The notes: generated by a model from the sequence alone, not told the origin. Positions 8,900 to 17,085 are shown, counted from the first letter of the stretch. The stretch: DNA of 64,000 nt from Clostridia bacterium (GCA_017409875.1 JAFQRW010000011.1:124001-188000), one strand, 5' to 3'. Program-made: numbers and translations.

Positions 8900-9588
8900 A
8901 ACTTTTCTATGATTTACATATTCATTCAGCTCTTTCTCCTTGTGGAGACGACGATATGACTCCGAACAATATTGTTAATATGTCTATCATCAAAGGATTG
9001 GATGTAATTGCTGTTTCTGATCACAATAGCATTAAAAATCTTTATGCTGTACTTGAGGTTGCAAGAAACACTGATTTAATAGTTATTCCTGCAATGGAAG
9101 TAGAAACTTCTGAGAACGTGCATATGTTAACTCTTTTTCGTGACATGAAATCAGCTGAAACTGTTTACAAGCTTGTATATGACTCACTCCCAAATATTGT
9201 TAACGAAAAGGAAATATATGGCGAGCAGCTAGTTTTGAATTCATTTGACGATATAGTTGATTACGAGGAAAAGTTGTTGGTAAACTCTGCAAATATTGAC
9301 ATGGCAGATTTGGTTAAAGTTGTTAATAGTGTTAACGGCATTGTTATTCCCGCACATATTGACAGGACATCATACAGTGTTTTAAATACTCTTGGAACTG
9401 TTCCAGATTTGGGCTTTAAGTGCGTTGAACTCTCTAAAAATGCTAACGAAAGCATGTATGAATATCTTGGTTACAAGTTTATAAGAAATTCAGATGCTCA
9501 TTATTTATATGATATTTTTGAGGCAGAAAACTTACTTGATTGTGACGATAAATCTATAAATGCAATTTTTGATTCTTTAAACAAATAG
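8896..9588 (+). CDS. PHP-domain phosphoesterase
   Basis: A 230-aa PHP-superfamily protein. The metal-binding signature YDLHIHSALSPCGDDD opens the protein, followed by VIAVSDHNS, PAMEVETSENVHM, PAHIDR and, near the C-terminus, NSDAHYL. These supply the His/Asp ligands of a trinuclear metal site. Relatives act on phosphoesters such as 3',5'-nucleoside bisphosphates; the substrate here is unknown. It overlaps the preceding gene by 4 bp. The same gene type occurs in hydrogenase regulatory clusters of other Clostridia. Confidence 0.8.
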   Translation: MKLFYDLHIHSALSPCGDDDMTPNNIVNMSIIKGLDVIAVSDHNSIKNLYAVLEVARNTDLIVIPAMEVETSENVHMLTLFRDMKSAETVYKLVYDSLPNIVNEKEIYGEQLVLNSFDDIVDYEEKLLVNSANIDMADLVKVVNSVNGIVIPAHIDRTSYSVLNTLGTVPDLGFKCVELSKNANESMYEYLGYKFIRNSDAHYLYDIFEAENLLDCDDKSINAIFDSLNK

Positions 9589-9636
9589 TAAAATGATTAT
9601 ATTTTTGTTTTTTTTGTAGATTTTTGACTAATTATG

Positions 9637-9645
9637 TGTTATAAT
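9637..9645 (+). promoter_or_regulatory. Extended -10 promoter for the hydC-hydA operon
   Basis: TGTTATAAT gives a perfect -10 with the TGn extension. No good -35 lies 17 bp upstream; a TTGACT is present but only 10 bp away. It is 47 bp before the hydC start and divides the regulatory half of the hydrogenase locus from the structural half. Confidence 0.5.
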
Positions 9646-9691
9646 TACTTTTAGATGATTATGCAAATATATTTTTTAAGGAGGCATTAAG

Positions 9692-10186
9692 ATGTCAGAT
9701 AAAAAACTGCCTGCTTTTAATGGTACAAAAGAGCAGGAAGCACAGCTTATGGAGGTTATTAATAAACATAAGCAGTCTAAGGGGGCTTTAATCCCGGTTT
9801 TACATGAAGCACAGGAAATATATGGATATCTTCCTGTTGAAGTTCAGACTATCATAGCTGAAGAGTTGGATATACCGCTTGCTGAAGTTTATGGTGTTGT
9901 TACATTCTATACTCAGTTCTCGTTGTATCCAAAGGGTAAATACAAAATTGCTGTTTGCCTTGGTACTGCATGCTATGTAAAAGGTTCAGGAGATATTTTG
10001 GATAAAATCAAGGAAATACTTGGAATTGAAGTAGGGGAATGCACTCCTGATGGAAAGTTTTCTTTAGAAGCAACCCGTTGTATTGGTGCATGTGGTCTTG
10101 CACCGGTATTAACCGTTAACGAAGATGTATACGGTAGACTGGTTGTTGATGATGTTCCTGGAATTATTGAAAAATACCAAGATTAA
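9692..10186 (+). CDS. hydC: NADH-linked [FeFe] hydrogenase, NuoE-like subunit (HydC/HndA)
   Basis: A 164-aa thioredoxin-like 2Fe-2S protein, the small subunit of trimeric electron-bifurcating or NAD(P)-linked hydrogenases. Cluster ligands are in CLGTACYVKG and TRCIGACGLAP, the usual NuoE spacing. The helical N-terminal half contains ALIPVLHEAQEIYGYLP. AAGGAGG precedes the start. It heads an operon that continues through hydB and hydA, so it is assigned to the same complex. Confidence 0.92.
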   Translation: MSDKKLPAFNGTKEQEAQLMEVINKHKQSKGALIPVLHEAQEIYGYLPVEVQTIIAEELDIPLAEVYGVVTFYTQFSLYPKGKYKIAVCLGTACYVKGSGDILDKIKEILGIEVGECTPDGKFSLEATRCIGACGLAPVLTVNEDVYGRLVVDDVPGIIEKYQD

Positions 10187-10190
10187 TTAA

Positions 10191-10733
10191 ATGAAAGAAT
10201 TATCATTAAACATACTTGATATTGCAGAAAATTCAATAGCAGCAAATGCATCTTTGGTATCTATCTGCGTTACTCAAGACTCTCATGAAAATCTTTTAAG
10301 CATTGTTATTGCTGATGATGGAAAAGGAATGGATGCAGACTTTTTGAAAATGGTTACCGATCCTTTTTCTACCACCAGAAAAACACGTAAGGTTGGAATG
10401 GGTATTTCGTTACTAAAATTGATTGCTGAACAATCTAACGGAAATCTTGAGATTATATCAGAGGTTGGCAAAGGAACTACCGTAAAGGCAACTTTTCAGT
10501 ATGATCATATTGATAGACCGCCGCTTGGCAGTGTTGAACAAACAATATCGGTTCTTGTATCGTGTAATTTAAATGTCGATTTTATTTATGAACACATTTT
10601 TAATGATAAAAGATTTAAGTTTGACACCAGGGAAATTAAAAAAATCCTCAAAGAAACACCCATGAATAATCCAGATGTTATATTATGGGTACAAGAATAT
10701 ATCAAAGAAGGAATTGCAAATATTACTTCTTAA
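10191..10733 (+). CDS. HATPase-domain protein within the hydrogenase operon
   Basis: A 180-aa GHKL ATP-binding protein. The N-box-like LNILDIAENSIAAN, G1 DDGKGMD, the TTRKTRKVGMGISLLK lid and G2, and GKGTTVKATF are present. About 60 C-terminal residues have no motif I recognise. It starts 4 bp after hydC and lies before the 2Fe-2S subunit, a place where clostridial and acetogen hyd operons commonly carry a histidine-kinase-like ORF. A regulatory or maturation-linked role is likely but unproven. Confidence 0.78.
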   Translation: MKELSLNILDIAENSIAANASLVSICVTQDSHENLLSIVIADDGKGMDADFLKMVTDPFSTTRKTRKVGMGISLLKLIAEQSNGNLEIISEVGKGTTVKATFQYDHIDRPPLGSVEQTISVLVSCNLNVDFIYEHIFNDKRFKFDTREIKKILKETPMNNPDVILWVQEYIKEGIANITS

Positions 10734-10783
10734 CAAACTTGATTATATTTTATGCTATTTATTAGCAAGATAGGAGTTTTATT

Positions 10784-11155
10784 ATGAAAAGCTTAGCAGA
10801 TTTAGAAGCAATAAGACAAAAAACTTTTAACAAAGTTAATTTAAGAAACGAATCAAAAGACGATACACGTATCGTAGTTGGTATGGCAACTTGTGGTATT
10901 GCAGCAGGAGCTCGTCCTGTTATGCAGGCTTTTGTTGAAGAAATCAATAAAAGAAATCTTTCGGACGTTTACGTTTCTCAAACCGGTTGTGTTGGACTTT
11001 GTAAATACGAACCAATTGTTGAGGTTTATGCTGCTGGAAAAGAGAAAGTTACCTATATAAAGGTTTCTCCTGAAAAAGTTGCAAAAATTGTTTCAGAGCA
11101 CATTGTTAACGGTAAAGTTGTTGACGAATACACCATAGGTGCTGTTGAAAAATAA
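10784..11155 (+). CDS. Thioredoxin-like 2Fe-2S ferredoxin subunit (HndB-like)
   Basis: A 123-aa protein with a thioredoxin-like 2Fe-2S fold. Cysteines occur in GMATCGIAAGAR and QTGCVGLCKYEP, matching the HndB-type subunit and the N-terminal domain of NuoF-like hydrogenase subunits. The first 25 residues are a charged helix (DLEAIRQKTFNKV). It is 43 bp upstream of hydB and probably carries electrons within or to the hydrogenase complex. Confidence 0.85.
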   Translation: MKSLADLEAIRQKTFNKVNLRNESKDDTRIVVGMATCGIAAGARPVMQAFVEEINKRNLSDVYVSQTGCVGLCKYEPIVEVYAAGKEKVTYIKVSPEKVAKIVSEHIVNGKVVDEYTIGAVEK

Positions 11156-11198
11156 TTACAGCTAATATTATTTGGGGTATTGAAATGGAGGATAAAAA

Positions 11199-12989
11199 AT
11201 GGAACTTGTAAGATCACATGTTTTGGTTTGTGGAGGTACCGGATGTACTTCTTCAGGATCTTCACAAATTATTGATGAATTTGAAACTCAACTTAAGAAC
11301 TTTAATATTGACAATGAAGTTAAAGTTGTAAGAACTGGTTGTTTTGGTTTGTGCGCTTTGGGCCCAATTGTTATTGTTTATCCCGAAGGTTCATTCTATA
11401 GCATGGTTCAAAAGGAAGATGTCGCTGAAATTGTTGAGCAACATTTGCTTAAAGGTAAAATTGTAAAAAGACTACTTTATAAAGAAACTGTTGAAGAAGA
11501 CAACATTAAATCATTAAATGAAGTTGATTTTTACAAAAAACAACTTCGTGTTGCGCTTAGAAATTGTGGTGTAATTAACCCTGAAGATATTGATGAATAT
11601 ATCGCTCAGGACGGTTATAAAGCTTTAGGAAAAATTCTTACAGAAATGACACCTGAAGATGTAATCAATACTGTTAAAGACTCAGGTCTTCGCGGACGTG
11701 GAGGCGGTGGCTTCCCAACAGGTGTAAAATGGAGTTTTGCAGCTCAGCAAAAAAATGAACAAAAATATGTTCTTTGTAACGCCGACGAAGGTGACCCTGG
11801 TGCGTTTATGGATAGATCTATCCTTGAAGGGGACCCTCATAGCTTAATCGAGGCAATGACAATTGCAGGTTATGCTATTGGTGCAAATCAGGGTTATGTG
11901 TATGTTAGAGCAGAGTATCCTATTGCTGTACACAGACTTACTGTTGCTATCAAACAGGCTAGAGAGTATGGCTTGCTTGGAAAAAATATTTTTGGCACTG
12001 ATTTCTCTTTTGATCTTGAAATCAGACTTGGTGCAGGTGCTTTTGTTTGCGGTGAAGAGACAGCTCTTATTACTTCAATCGAAGGTCACAGAGGCGAACC
12101 AAGACCAAGACCACCTTTCCCAGCGGTTAAAGGTCTCTGGGGCAAACCGTCAATCCTTAACAATGTTGAAACCTATGCAAATATTCCTGTTATTTTCTTA
12201 AAAGGTGTTGAGTGGTTTACTTCTATCGGCACTGAAAAGAGTAAAGGAACAAAAGTATTTGCTTTAGGTGGCAAAATCAACAATACTGGATTGGTTGAAG
12301 TTCCAATGGGTACAACTTTAAGAGAAGTTGTATATGAAATCGGTGGGGGAATACCTAATGGCAAGAAATTTAAAGCTGCTCAAACCGGTGGCCCTTCAGG
12401 TGGATGTATCCCTGCTGAACTTATAGATACACCTATTGATTACGATTCACTTATAAGCATCGGTTCTATGATGGGTTCAGGTGGACTTATTGTAATGGAC
12501 GAAGATACCTGTATGGTTGATATTGCAAAATTCTTCCTTGAATTTACTGTTGATGAATCTTGCGGAAAGTGTGTTCCTTGTCGTATCGGTACAAAGCGAA
12601 TGCTTGAAATTTTAACTAAGATTACTAACGGTCAAGGTACACTTGAGGATATTGATAAACTTGAACAGTTGTGCTTATCTGTTAAGAGCAGTGCCTTGTG
12701 CGGACTTGGTCAGACAGCACCAAACCCGATTTTAAGTACACTTAGATATTTCAGACATGAATATGAAGAACACGTTGTTGATAAAAAATGTCGTGCTGGC
12801 GTATGTAAAGCACTTCTTAGTTATAAGATTGATGCCGATAAGTGTATTGGTTGCGGAATTTGTGCTAAAAACTGCCCTGTTTCTGCAATTACCGGAAAAA
12901 TCAAAGAACCGTTTGTTATCGACACTGCTAAGTGTGTAAAATGCGGTCTTTGCGAAACAAAATGTCCTAAAAAGGCAATAAGCAAATAA
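11199..12989 (+). CDS. hydB: NADH-binding NuoF-like subunit of the [FeFe] hydrogenase (HydB/HndC)
   Basis: A 596-aa flavin iron-sulfur subunit. An N-terminal thioredoxin-like 2Fe-2S domain (CGGTGCTSSGS, RTGCFGLCALGP) comes first. The NuoF core follows with the NADH/FMN loop GRGGGGFPTGVKW and CNADEGDPGAF, then the SLBB region and the 4Fe-4S motif SCGKCVPCRIG with a distal Cys in SSALCGLG. Two C-terminal 4Fe-4S motifs (CIGCGICAKNCP, CVKCGLCETKCP) close the protein. It oxidises or reduces NAD(H) and is the site proposed for electron bifurcation with ferredoxin. GGAGG lies upstream. Confidence 0.95.
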   Translation: MELVRSHVLVCGGTGCTSSGSSQIIDEFETQLKNFNIDNEVKVVRTGCFGLCALGPIVIVYPEGSFYSMVQKEDVAEIVEQHLLKGKIVKRLLYKETVEEDNIKSLNEVDFYKKQLRVALRNCGVINPEDIDEYIAQDGYKALGKILTEMTPEDVINTVKDSGLRGRGGGGFPTGVKWSFAAQQKNEQKYVLCNADEGDPGAFMDRSILEGDPHSLIEAMTIAGYAIGANQGYVYVRAEYPIAVHRLTVAIKQAREYGLLGKNIFGTDFSFDLEIRLGAGAFVCGEETALITSIEGHRGEPRPRPPFPAVKGLWGKPSILNNVETYANIPVIFLKGVEWFTSIGTEKSKGTKVFALGGKINNTGLVEVPMGTTLREVVYEIGGGIPNGKKFKAAQTGGPSGGCIPAELIDTPIDYDSLISIGSMMGSGGLIVMDEDTCMVDIAKFFLEFTVDESCGKCVPCRIGTKRMLEILTKITNGQGTLEDIDKLEQLCLSVKSSALCGLGQTAPNPILSTLRYFRHEYEEHVVDKKCRAGVCKALLSYKIDADKCIGCGICAKNCPVSAITGKIKEPFVIDTAKCVKCGLCETKCPKKAISK

Positions 12990-13004
12990 GGAGGTAAGTT
13001 GATA

Positions 13005-14744
13005 ATGGAAAATGTTACTCTTAAAATTAATAATATAGAAGTCACAGTTCCTGCTGACTATACAATTTTACAAGCAGCAAGAAGTGCAAACATCGACATT
13101 CCTACACTTTGCTACCTTGAAGGAATGAATAAACTTGGTTCTTGTAGATTGTGTGTTGTTGAAATTAAAGGTGCGAGAGCTTTGCAGGCAGCGTGCGTAT
13201 ATCCTGTTTCAGAGGGAATAGAGGTATTTACAAATACTCCTGCTGTTAGACGTGCTAGAAAGGCTAATTTAGAACTTATTCTTTCTAACCACGACAGAAG
13301 TTGTCTCACATGTTCAAGAAACAGAAATTGTGAATTACAGGCTTTATCTGAAGAATTTGGAATTGAAGAACTTGCTTTTTCTGGTGAAAATGATCCAAAA
13401 TTAGCTATTGACGATTCTTCTACTTCATATATTCGTGATAATAACAAATGCGTTCTATGCAGACGTTGTGTGGCTGCATGTGATAATCAGGTTGTTTCAG
13501 TTATTTCTTGCATTAACAGAGGTTTTGATACTACTGTAAACACTGCTTTTGAAAAACCGGTTTCTGAAGTATCGTGTATCTTCTGCGGACAATGTATTAA
13601 CGCTTGTCCTACTGGTGCATTAACAGAAAAACCACATATTCCGAAAGTATTAGAAGCAATTGATAATCCTCAAAAACACGTAGTAGTTCAGACTGCACCT
13701 GCAGTTAGAGCTGCACTTGGAGAAGAGTTTGGTTTACCAATGGGAACACCTGTTACTGGTAAGATGGTTACAGCACTTAAGTTGCTTGGTTTTGATAAAG
13801 TGTTTGACACTGATACTGCTGCCGACCTTACAATCATGGAGGAGGGAACAGAGTTTATTGAAAGATTTACAAAACAGGAAAATCTTCCGCTTATAACATC
13901 ATGTAGTCCTGGTTGGGTTAAATTCTGTGAGCATTATTTCCCTGAATTTACAGACAATCTTTCATCTGCAAAATCTCCTATGGAAATGTTTGGTGCTGTA
14001 ATCAAGTCTTATTATGCTGAAAAGAATAATATTGACAAAAAAGATATCTATTCTGTTGCAGTTATGCCTTGTACCTCTAAGAAATACGAGGCACAGAGGG
14101 AAGAAATGTCAAGCAGTGGAACATTTGATATTGATGCATCACTTACAACTCGTGAACTTGCTAAGATGATTAAGCAAGCCGGCATTAACTTTGTTGATTT
14201 GCCAGATTCAGAGTTTGATGATCCGTTTGGAACTGCTACAGGTGCCGGTGTTATATTTGGTGCTACCGGTGGTGTTATGGAAGCTGCACTTAGAACGGTT
14301 TATGAAGTTTTAGAAGGTAAATCACTTGAAAATCTTGAACTTGCTCCGATTCGTGGTATGGATGGCATTAAAGAAGCTTCTCTTGAGATTTCAGGAAAAG
14401 AAGTAAAAGTTGCCGTTGTTCACGGCACAAAAAATGCAAAAGAGTTGCTTAATAAGATTAAAGCAGGTGAGGCTAAATACGACTTCATTGAAATTATGGC
14501 TTGTCCTGGCGGTTGTGTAAACGGCGGCGGTCAACCGATTGTATCTGCTAAAAAACGTGCTTTAGTTGATGTAAGAGTTGAAAGAGCAAAAGCACTCTAT
14601 TCTGAAGATAGAAACTCTGCGTTGAGAAAATCTCATGAAAATCCTGCGATTAAGAAGCTTTATGAAGAATACTTTGAAAAACCATGCTCACATAAAGCAC
14701 ACGAACTCTTGCATACTCATTATACAAAGAGAAGCAAGTACTAA
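13005..14744 (+). CDS. hydA: [FeFe] hydrogenase catalytic subunit (HydA/HndD)
   Basis: A 579-aa catalytic subunit that makes or uses H2. Domains in order: an N-terminal 2Fe-2S ferredoxin fold (LCYLEGMNKLGSCRLC), a His/Cys 4Fe-4S site (NHDRSCLTCSRNRNC), two 4Fe-4S motifs (CVLCRRCVAAC, CIFCGQCINACP), and an H-cluster domain with TSCSPGW (near residue 299), MPCTSKK (near 354) and MACPGGCVNGG (near 499). A small-subunit-like C-terminal extension ends in His-rich HKAHELLHTHY. ATG 13005 lies 10 bp after AAGGAGG. The maturases HydEFG are not in this window. Confidence 0.96.
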   Translation: MENVTLKINNIEVTVPADYTILQAARSANIDIPTLCYLEGMNKLGSCRLCVVEIKGARALQAACVYPVSEGIEVFTNTPAVRRARKANLELILSNHDRSCLTCSRNRNCELQALSEEFGIEELAFSGENDPKLAIDDSSTSYIRDNNKCVLCRRCVAACDNQVVSVISCINRGFDTTVNTAFEKPVSEVSCIFCGQCINACPTGALTEKPHIPKVLEAIDNPQKHVVVQTAPAVRAALGEEFGLPMGTPVTGKMVTALKLLGFDKVFDTDTAADLTIMEEGTEFIERFTKQENLPLITSCSPGWVKFCEHYFPEFTDNLSSAKSPMEMFGAVIKSYYAEKNNIDKKDIYSVAVMPCTSKKYEAQREEMSSSGTFDIDASLTTRELAKMIKQAGINFVDLPDSEFDDPFGTATGAGVIFGATGGVMEAALRTVYEVLEGKSLENLELAPIRGMDGIKEASLEISGKEVKVAVVHGTKNAKELLNKIKAGEAKYDFIEIMACPGGCVNGGGQPIVSAKKRALVDVRVERAKALYSEDRNSALRKSHENPAIKKLYEEYFEKPCSHKAHELLHTHYTKRSKY

Positions 14745-14756
14745 AATTTAAACTTT

Positions 14757-14809
14757 TTTCGGGTGAATGCTGATTATCTTAGTGTTCGCCCGAAATTTAG
14801 TATTTTTTT
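14757..14809 (+). terminator. Terminator after hydA
   Basis: An 11-bp inverted repeat pairs TTTCGGGTGAA (14757-14767) with TTCGCCCGAAA (14785-14795), with one G-T pair and a 17-nt loop. A T-rich tract ending in seven Ts follows. It ends the hydrogenase operon. Confidence 0.7.
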
Positions 14810-14820
14810 GAAAATATGTA

Positions 14821-14849
14821 TTGATTTTTTAAAACAGTTGTGTTATAAT
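14821..14849 (+). promoter_or_regulatory. SigA promoter of rpmE
   Basis: TTGATT at 14821-14826 and a perfect TATAAT at 14844-14849 are separated by 17 bp. They lie about 30 bp before the rpmE start. Confidence 0.8.
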
Positions 14850-14880
14850 ATCTCTGTTGTTAATGAAAGAGGTGAAAATC

Positions 14881-15087
14881 ATGAAGGAAGGATTGCATCC
14901 TGAATATCAGACTGCTACAGTTAGATGTGCTTGTGGTGAAACTTTTGAAACCAGATCTACCAAAAAAGATATTTCTATAGAAATTTGTTCAAAATGTCAT
15001 CCGTTCTATACAGGTAAACAAAAGATTGTTGACGCTGGTGGACGTGTTGATAAGTTTAGAAAGAAATTTAATTTGGATTCAAAATAA
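14881..15087 (+). CDS. rpmE: 50S ribosomal protein L31, zinc-binding type
   Basis: A 68-aa ribosomal protein. The zinc ligands are Cys16, Cys18, Cys36 and Cys39 (CAC and CSKC), marking the C+ (zinc) form rather than the zinc-free paralogue. The typical MKEGLHPEY start and HPFYTGKQK block are present. ATG 14881 follows AAAGAGGTG; in-frame upstream codons lie inside the leader. It is a single-gene unit with its own promoter and terminator. Confidence 0.96.
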   Translation: MKEGLHPEYQTATVRCACGETFETRSTKKDISIEICSKCHPFYTGKQKIVDAGGRVDKFRKKFNLDSK

Positions 15088-15113
15088 TTTCATTAATTTT
15101 ATTTTGTAGCTTT

Positions 15114-15151
15114 TGCGCTTTTTTGATTTATTTCAAAAAGGCGCATTTTTT
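15114..15151 (+). terminator. Terminator after rpmE
   Basis: A 13-nt arm (15114-15126, TGCGC followed by Ts) pairs with 15133-15145 (TCAAAAAGGCGCA), with one imperfect pair. The loop is 6 nt, and seven Ts follow. Confidence 0.8.
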
Positions 15152-15152
15152 T

Positions 15153-15331
15153 ATGAAGCTTGAGGTGGGAGATAAAAACAAATCCCGCTGGAGCCAACAG
15201 AAATTTTTAAAACATATCTAAGTCGTTTTTGTAATTTCTATTTGAAAAATTTTTACGATATAAAAAACAATTTATTTTAAATCACAATTAATGTCTAAAA
15301 AATGTGTATAATCTAGTGGGAGAGAAAACTC
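15153..15331. other. Gene-free AT-rich stretch between rpmE and xerC
   Basis: No ORF with a ribosome site and no recognisable RNA fold was found. A small GGGA/TCCC hairpin lies near 15166-15190. The only clear signals in the wider gap (15088-15400) are the rpmE terminator and the xerC promoter and palindrome, listed separately. Confidence 0.5.
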
Positions 15332-15360
15332 TTGACATAATAGAAAATTCATGATATAAT
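15332..15360 (+). promoter_or_regulatory. SigA consensus promoter of xerC
   Basis: A perfect TTGACA (15332-15337) and a perfect TATAAT (15355-15360) are separated by 17 bp. Transcription would begin inside the inverted repeat at 15358-15387. Confidence 0.85.
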
Positions 15361-15387
15361 TATACAAAATAAAAATTTTGTATAATT
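15358..15387 (+). promoter_or_regulatory. Perfect 13-bp inverted repeat over the xerC start site (possible operator)
   Basis: The arms AATTATACAAAAT (15358-15370) and ATTTTGTATAATT (15375-15387) are exact reverse complements around AAAA. The left arm overlaps the last three bases of the -10 and the right arm ends just before the ribosome site. Such a consensus promoter needs restraint, so a repressor operator is plausible. A 5'-UTR hairpin blocking ribosome access is the alternative. Confidence 0.5.
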
Positions 15388-15400
15388 GAGGTGAGGGCAA

Positions 15401-16375
15401 ATGAACTTTGTAATATCAGAGCAACCCTTTGTATATAAAGAGTTTTTAATGTATATGCAAACAATTCGTGGCAAATCGTTAGGCACTATATCAGAGTACT
15501 CCTTAGACTTAAACCTTTTCTTTAAATTTATGTCAAGACATTTTAAAGTTGATAATTCTGAAAAATCTATTGATGAAATTGATATAAGTTCTCTTGACTA
15601 TAATTTTGTAAAAAAAATTCAGCTCACAGACATCTACGAGTATCTTTCTTATATGAACACCGTCAGAAAAAATTCTGCAGCAACACGAGCGCGTAAAGTT
15701 GCTTGTTTAAGAAGCTATTTTAAATACATGCATAGCAAAGCTAAATATATTGATGATAATCCTACAAAAGAGCTTGAATCACCAAAAATTAAACAATCTC
15801 TTCCTAATTATCTTACTTTAGAAGAATCCAAGCTTTTATTGGAAACTGTTTTAAAAAACTCTAACGGTTATCGCGATTATGCTATTATCACCTTGTTTTT
15901 GAATTGCGGTATGCGTTTATCTGAGTTAGTTGGAATTAACTTGTCTGATATTAAAAATGACACGTTAATTGTCACTGGCAAAGGCAACAAAGAACGAACT
16001 ATATATCTAAACAACGCTTGTATTCAAGCGATTGCAAAATATATGAAAGAACGCCCTGTGGATAATGTTAAAGATAAAAATGCTTTATTTTTAAGTGCAC
16101 GTAATCAGAGAATAAGCAACAAAACAATTCAACACTTGGTAAAAAAATATATAGAGCTTGCGGGGTTAGATACTTCCCGATTCTCTACACATAAATTAAG
16201 GCATACGGCAGCAACACTTATGTATCGTGAGGGCAATACAGATTTAAGAACACTTCAGGAAATTTTGGGTCATGAACACTTATCAACCACTCAAATTTAC
16301 ACGCACGTAAATGATGAGCAACAGAAAAACGCCGTGAGGAACAACCCTCTTGCAAATATTAACACATCTGAATAA
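15401..16375 (+). CDS. xerC: Tyrosine recombinase XerC/XerD-type
   Basis: A 324-aa site-specific tyrosine recombinase, probably resolving chromosome dimers. The N-terminal SAM-like core-binding domain covers roughly residues 8-115. The catalytic domain shows Arg in CGMRLSELVG, the beta-hairpin Lys in TGKGNKER, HKLRHTAAT (His and Arg), and GHEHLSTTQIYTHV (His and the nucleophile Tyr). There is no phage or integron context, so the housekeeping role is preferred. It is transcribed alone, from a strong promoter carrying an unusual palindrome. Confidence 0.88.
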   Translation: MNFVISEQPFVYKEFLMYMQTIRGKSLGTISEYSLDLNLFFKFMSRHFKVDNSEKSIDEIDISSLDYNFVKKIQLTDIYEYLSYMNTVRKNSAATRARKVACLRSYFKYMHSKAKYIDDNPTKELESPKIKQSLPNYLTLEESKLLLETVLKNSNGYRDYAIITLFLNCGMRLSELVGINLSDIKNDTLIVTGKGNKERTIYLNNACIQAIAKYMKERPVDNVKDKNALFLSARNQRISNKTIQHLVKKYIELAGLDTSRFSTHKLRHTAATLMYREGNTDLRTLQEILGHEHLSTTQIYTHVNDEQQKNAVRNNPLANINTSE

Positions 16376-16380
16376 TACTT

Positions 16381-16411
16381 GGGAGATGATTTATTCATCT
16401 CCCCTTTTTTA
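16381..16411 (+). terminator. Terminator after xerC
   Basis: A 9-bp perfect stem GGGAGATGA (16381-16389) / TCATCTCCC (16395-16403) with a 5-nt loop is followed by C and a run of Ts. It sits between convergent xerC (+) and the amidase (-). The minus-strand side has only a weak T-run. Confidence 0.85.
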
Positions 16412-16981
16412 AAGTCTACTATATCCAAAAAAGTTTAAAATTCCGTCGTAAATTGCAGATGCAAATCCATATTGATTATCTCGTAGTTTTTGCGCGTCGG
16501 CGGGATTGCTAATAAATGCTAACTCTATCAACATTGCAGGCATTTGTGTTCTTCGAAGCACAAAAAAAGTTCTGTTTACTTTTACACCATTGTCTTTTGT
16601 TCCAAGCTGAGTAGTAATTTGTGTGAGTATGTCTTCAGCCATATTATATATTGGCGTTCCTTCGCTATATACATATATTTCACTACCATTAAATGCTGGA
16701 TTTTCTGCCGCGTTAACGTGAATACTAATAAAATAATCTGCACCCCAAGAATTTGCCATATTAACTCTTTCTTGCAAGCTGCTTGTATTATTATATCCAA
16801 GCGAATCCGTTGGAGTGTTTCTTGAGGTAATTGCATCAAATCGATAATCACTATTTAATAAATCTCTTAAGAAAATACCAACATTATATGTTATATCTTG
16901 CTCTCTTAAACCGTTGCCCTCAGCACCGGCATTAACGTTTTCAGGGTTATGTCCCTGATCTATAAAAATTTTAATAGCCAT
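16409..16981 (-). CDS. N-acetylmuramoyl-L-alanine amidase (Amidase_3)
   Basis: A 190-aa zinc amidase that cuts the bond between N-acetylmuramic acid and L-Ala in peptidoglycan. The first zinc His is in FIDQGHNP, a Glu in the GAEGNG region, the second His in ISIHVNAA and the catalytic Glu in LIELAFISN. The catalytic domain stands alone, with no signal peptide and no wall-binding repeats. That resembles enzymes released at mother-cell lysis (CwlC-like) or phage-type lysins. With a SASP gene next to it, a late sporulation role is plausible but not shown. Confidence 0.85.
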   Translation of the reverse strand: MAIKIFIDQGHNPENVNAGAEGNGLREQDITYNVGIFLRDLLNSDYRFDAITSRNTPTDSLGYNNTSSLQERVNMANSWGADYFISIHVNAAENPAFNGSEIYVYSEGTPIYNMAEDILTQITTQLGTKDNGVKVNRTFFVLRRTQMPAMLIELAFISNPADAQKLRDNQYGFASAIYDGILNFFGYSRL

Positions 16982-17030
16982 TTTCTCACCCTTTCCCTAC
17001 TATTATATATTGTGAATTCAAAAAAGTGAG

Positions 17031-17079
17031 AAATTAAAGTTAAAAACCGGATAATCTATCCGGTTTTTAACTTTAATTT
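17031..17079. terminator. Long perfect palindrome, bidirectional terminator beside the SASP gene
   Basis: Positions 17031-17053 and 17057-17079 are exact reverse complements: 23 bp around a 3-nt ATC loop, with core AAAAACCGGATA. It lies 7 bp past the SASP stop and upstream of the amidase on the same (-) strand. The A/T-rich outer stem supplies a U-run in either direction. Confidence 0.8.
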
Positions 17080-17085
17080 TAGTTG

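Noticed and set aside
9627-9645. TTGACT as the -35 of the hydC promoter
   Set aside because: Only 10 bp from TATAAT; the extended -10 is a better explanation.
15166-15196. Possible small RNA or riboswitch before xerC
   Set aside because: Only a weak GGGA/TCCC hairpin; no conserved riboswitch core or terminator belonging to it.
15401-16375. xerC as the integrase of a second mobile element
   Set aside because: No direct repeats or foreign cargo nearby; housekeeping Xer features.
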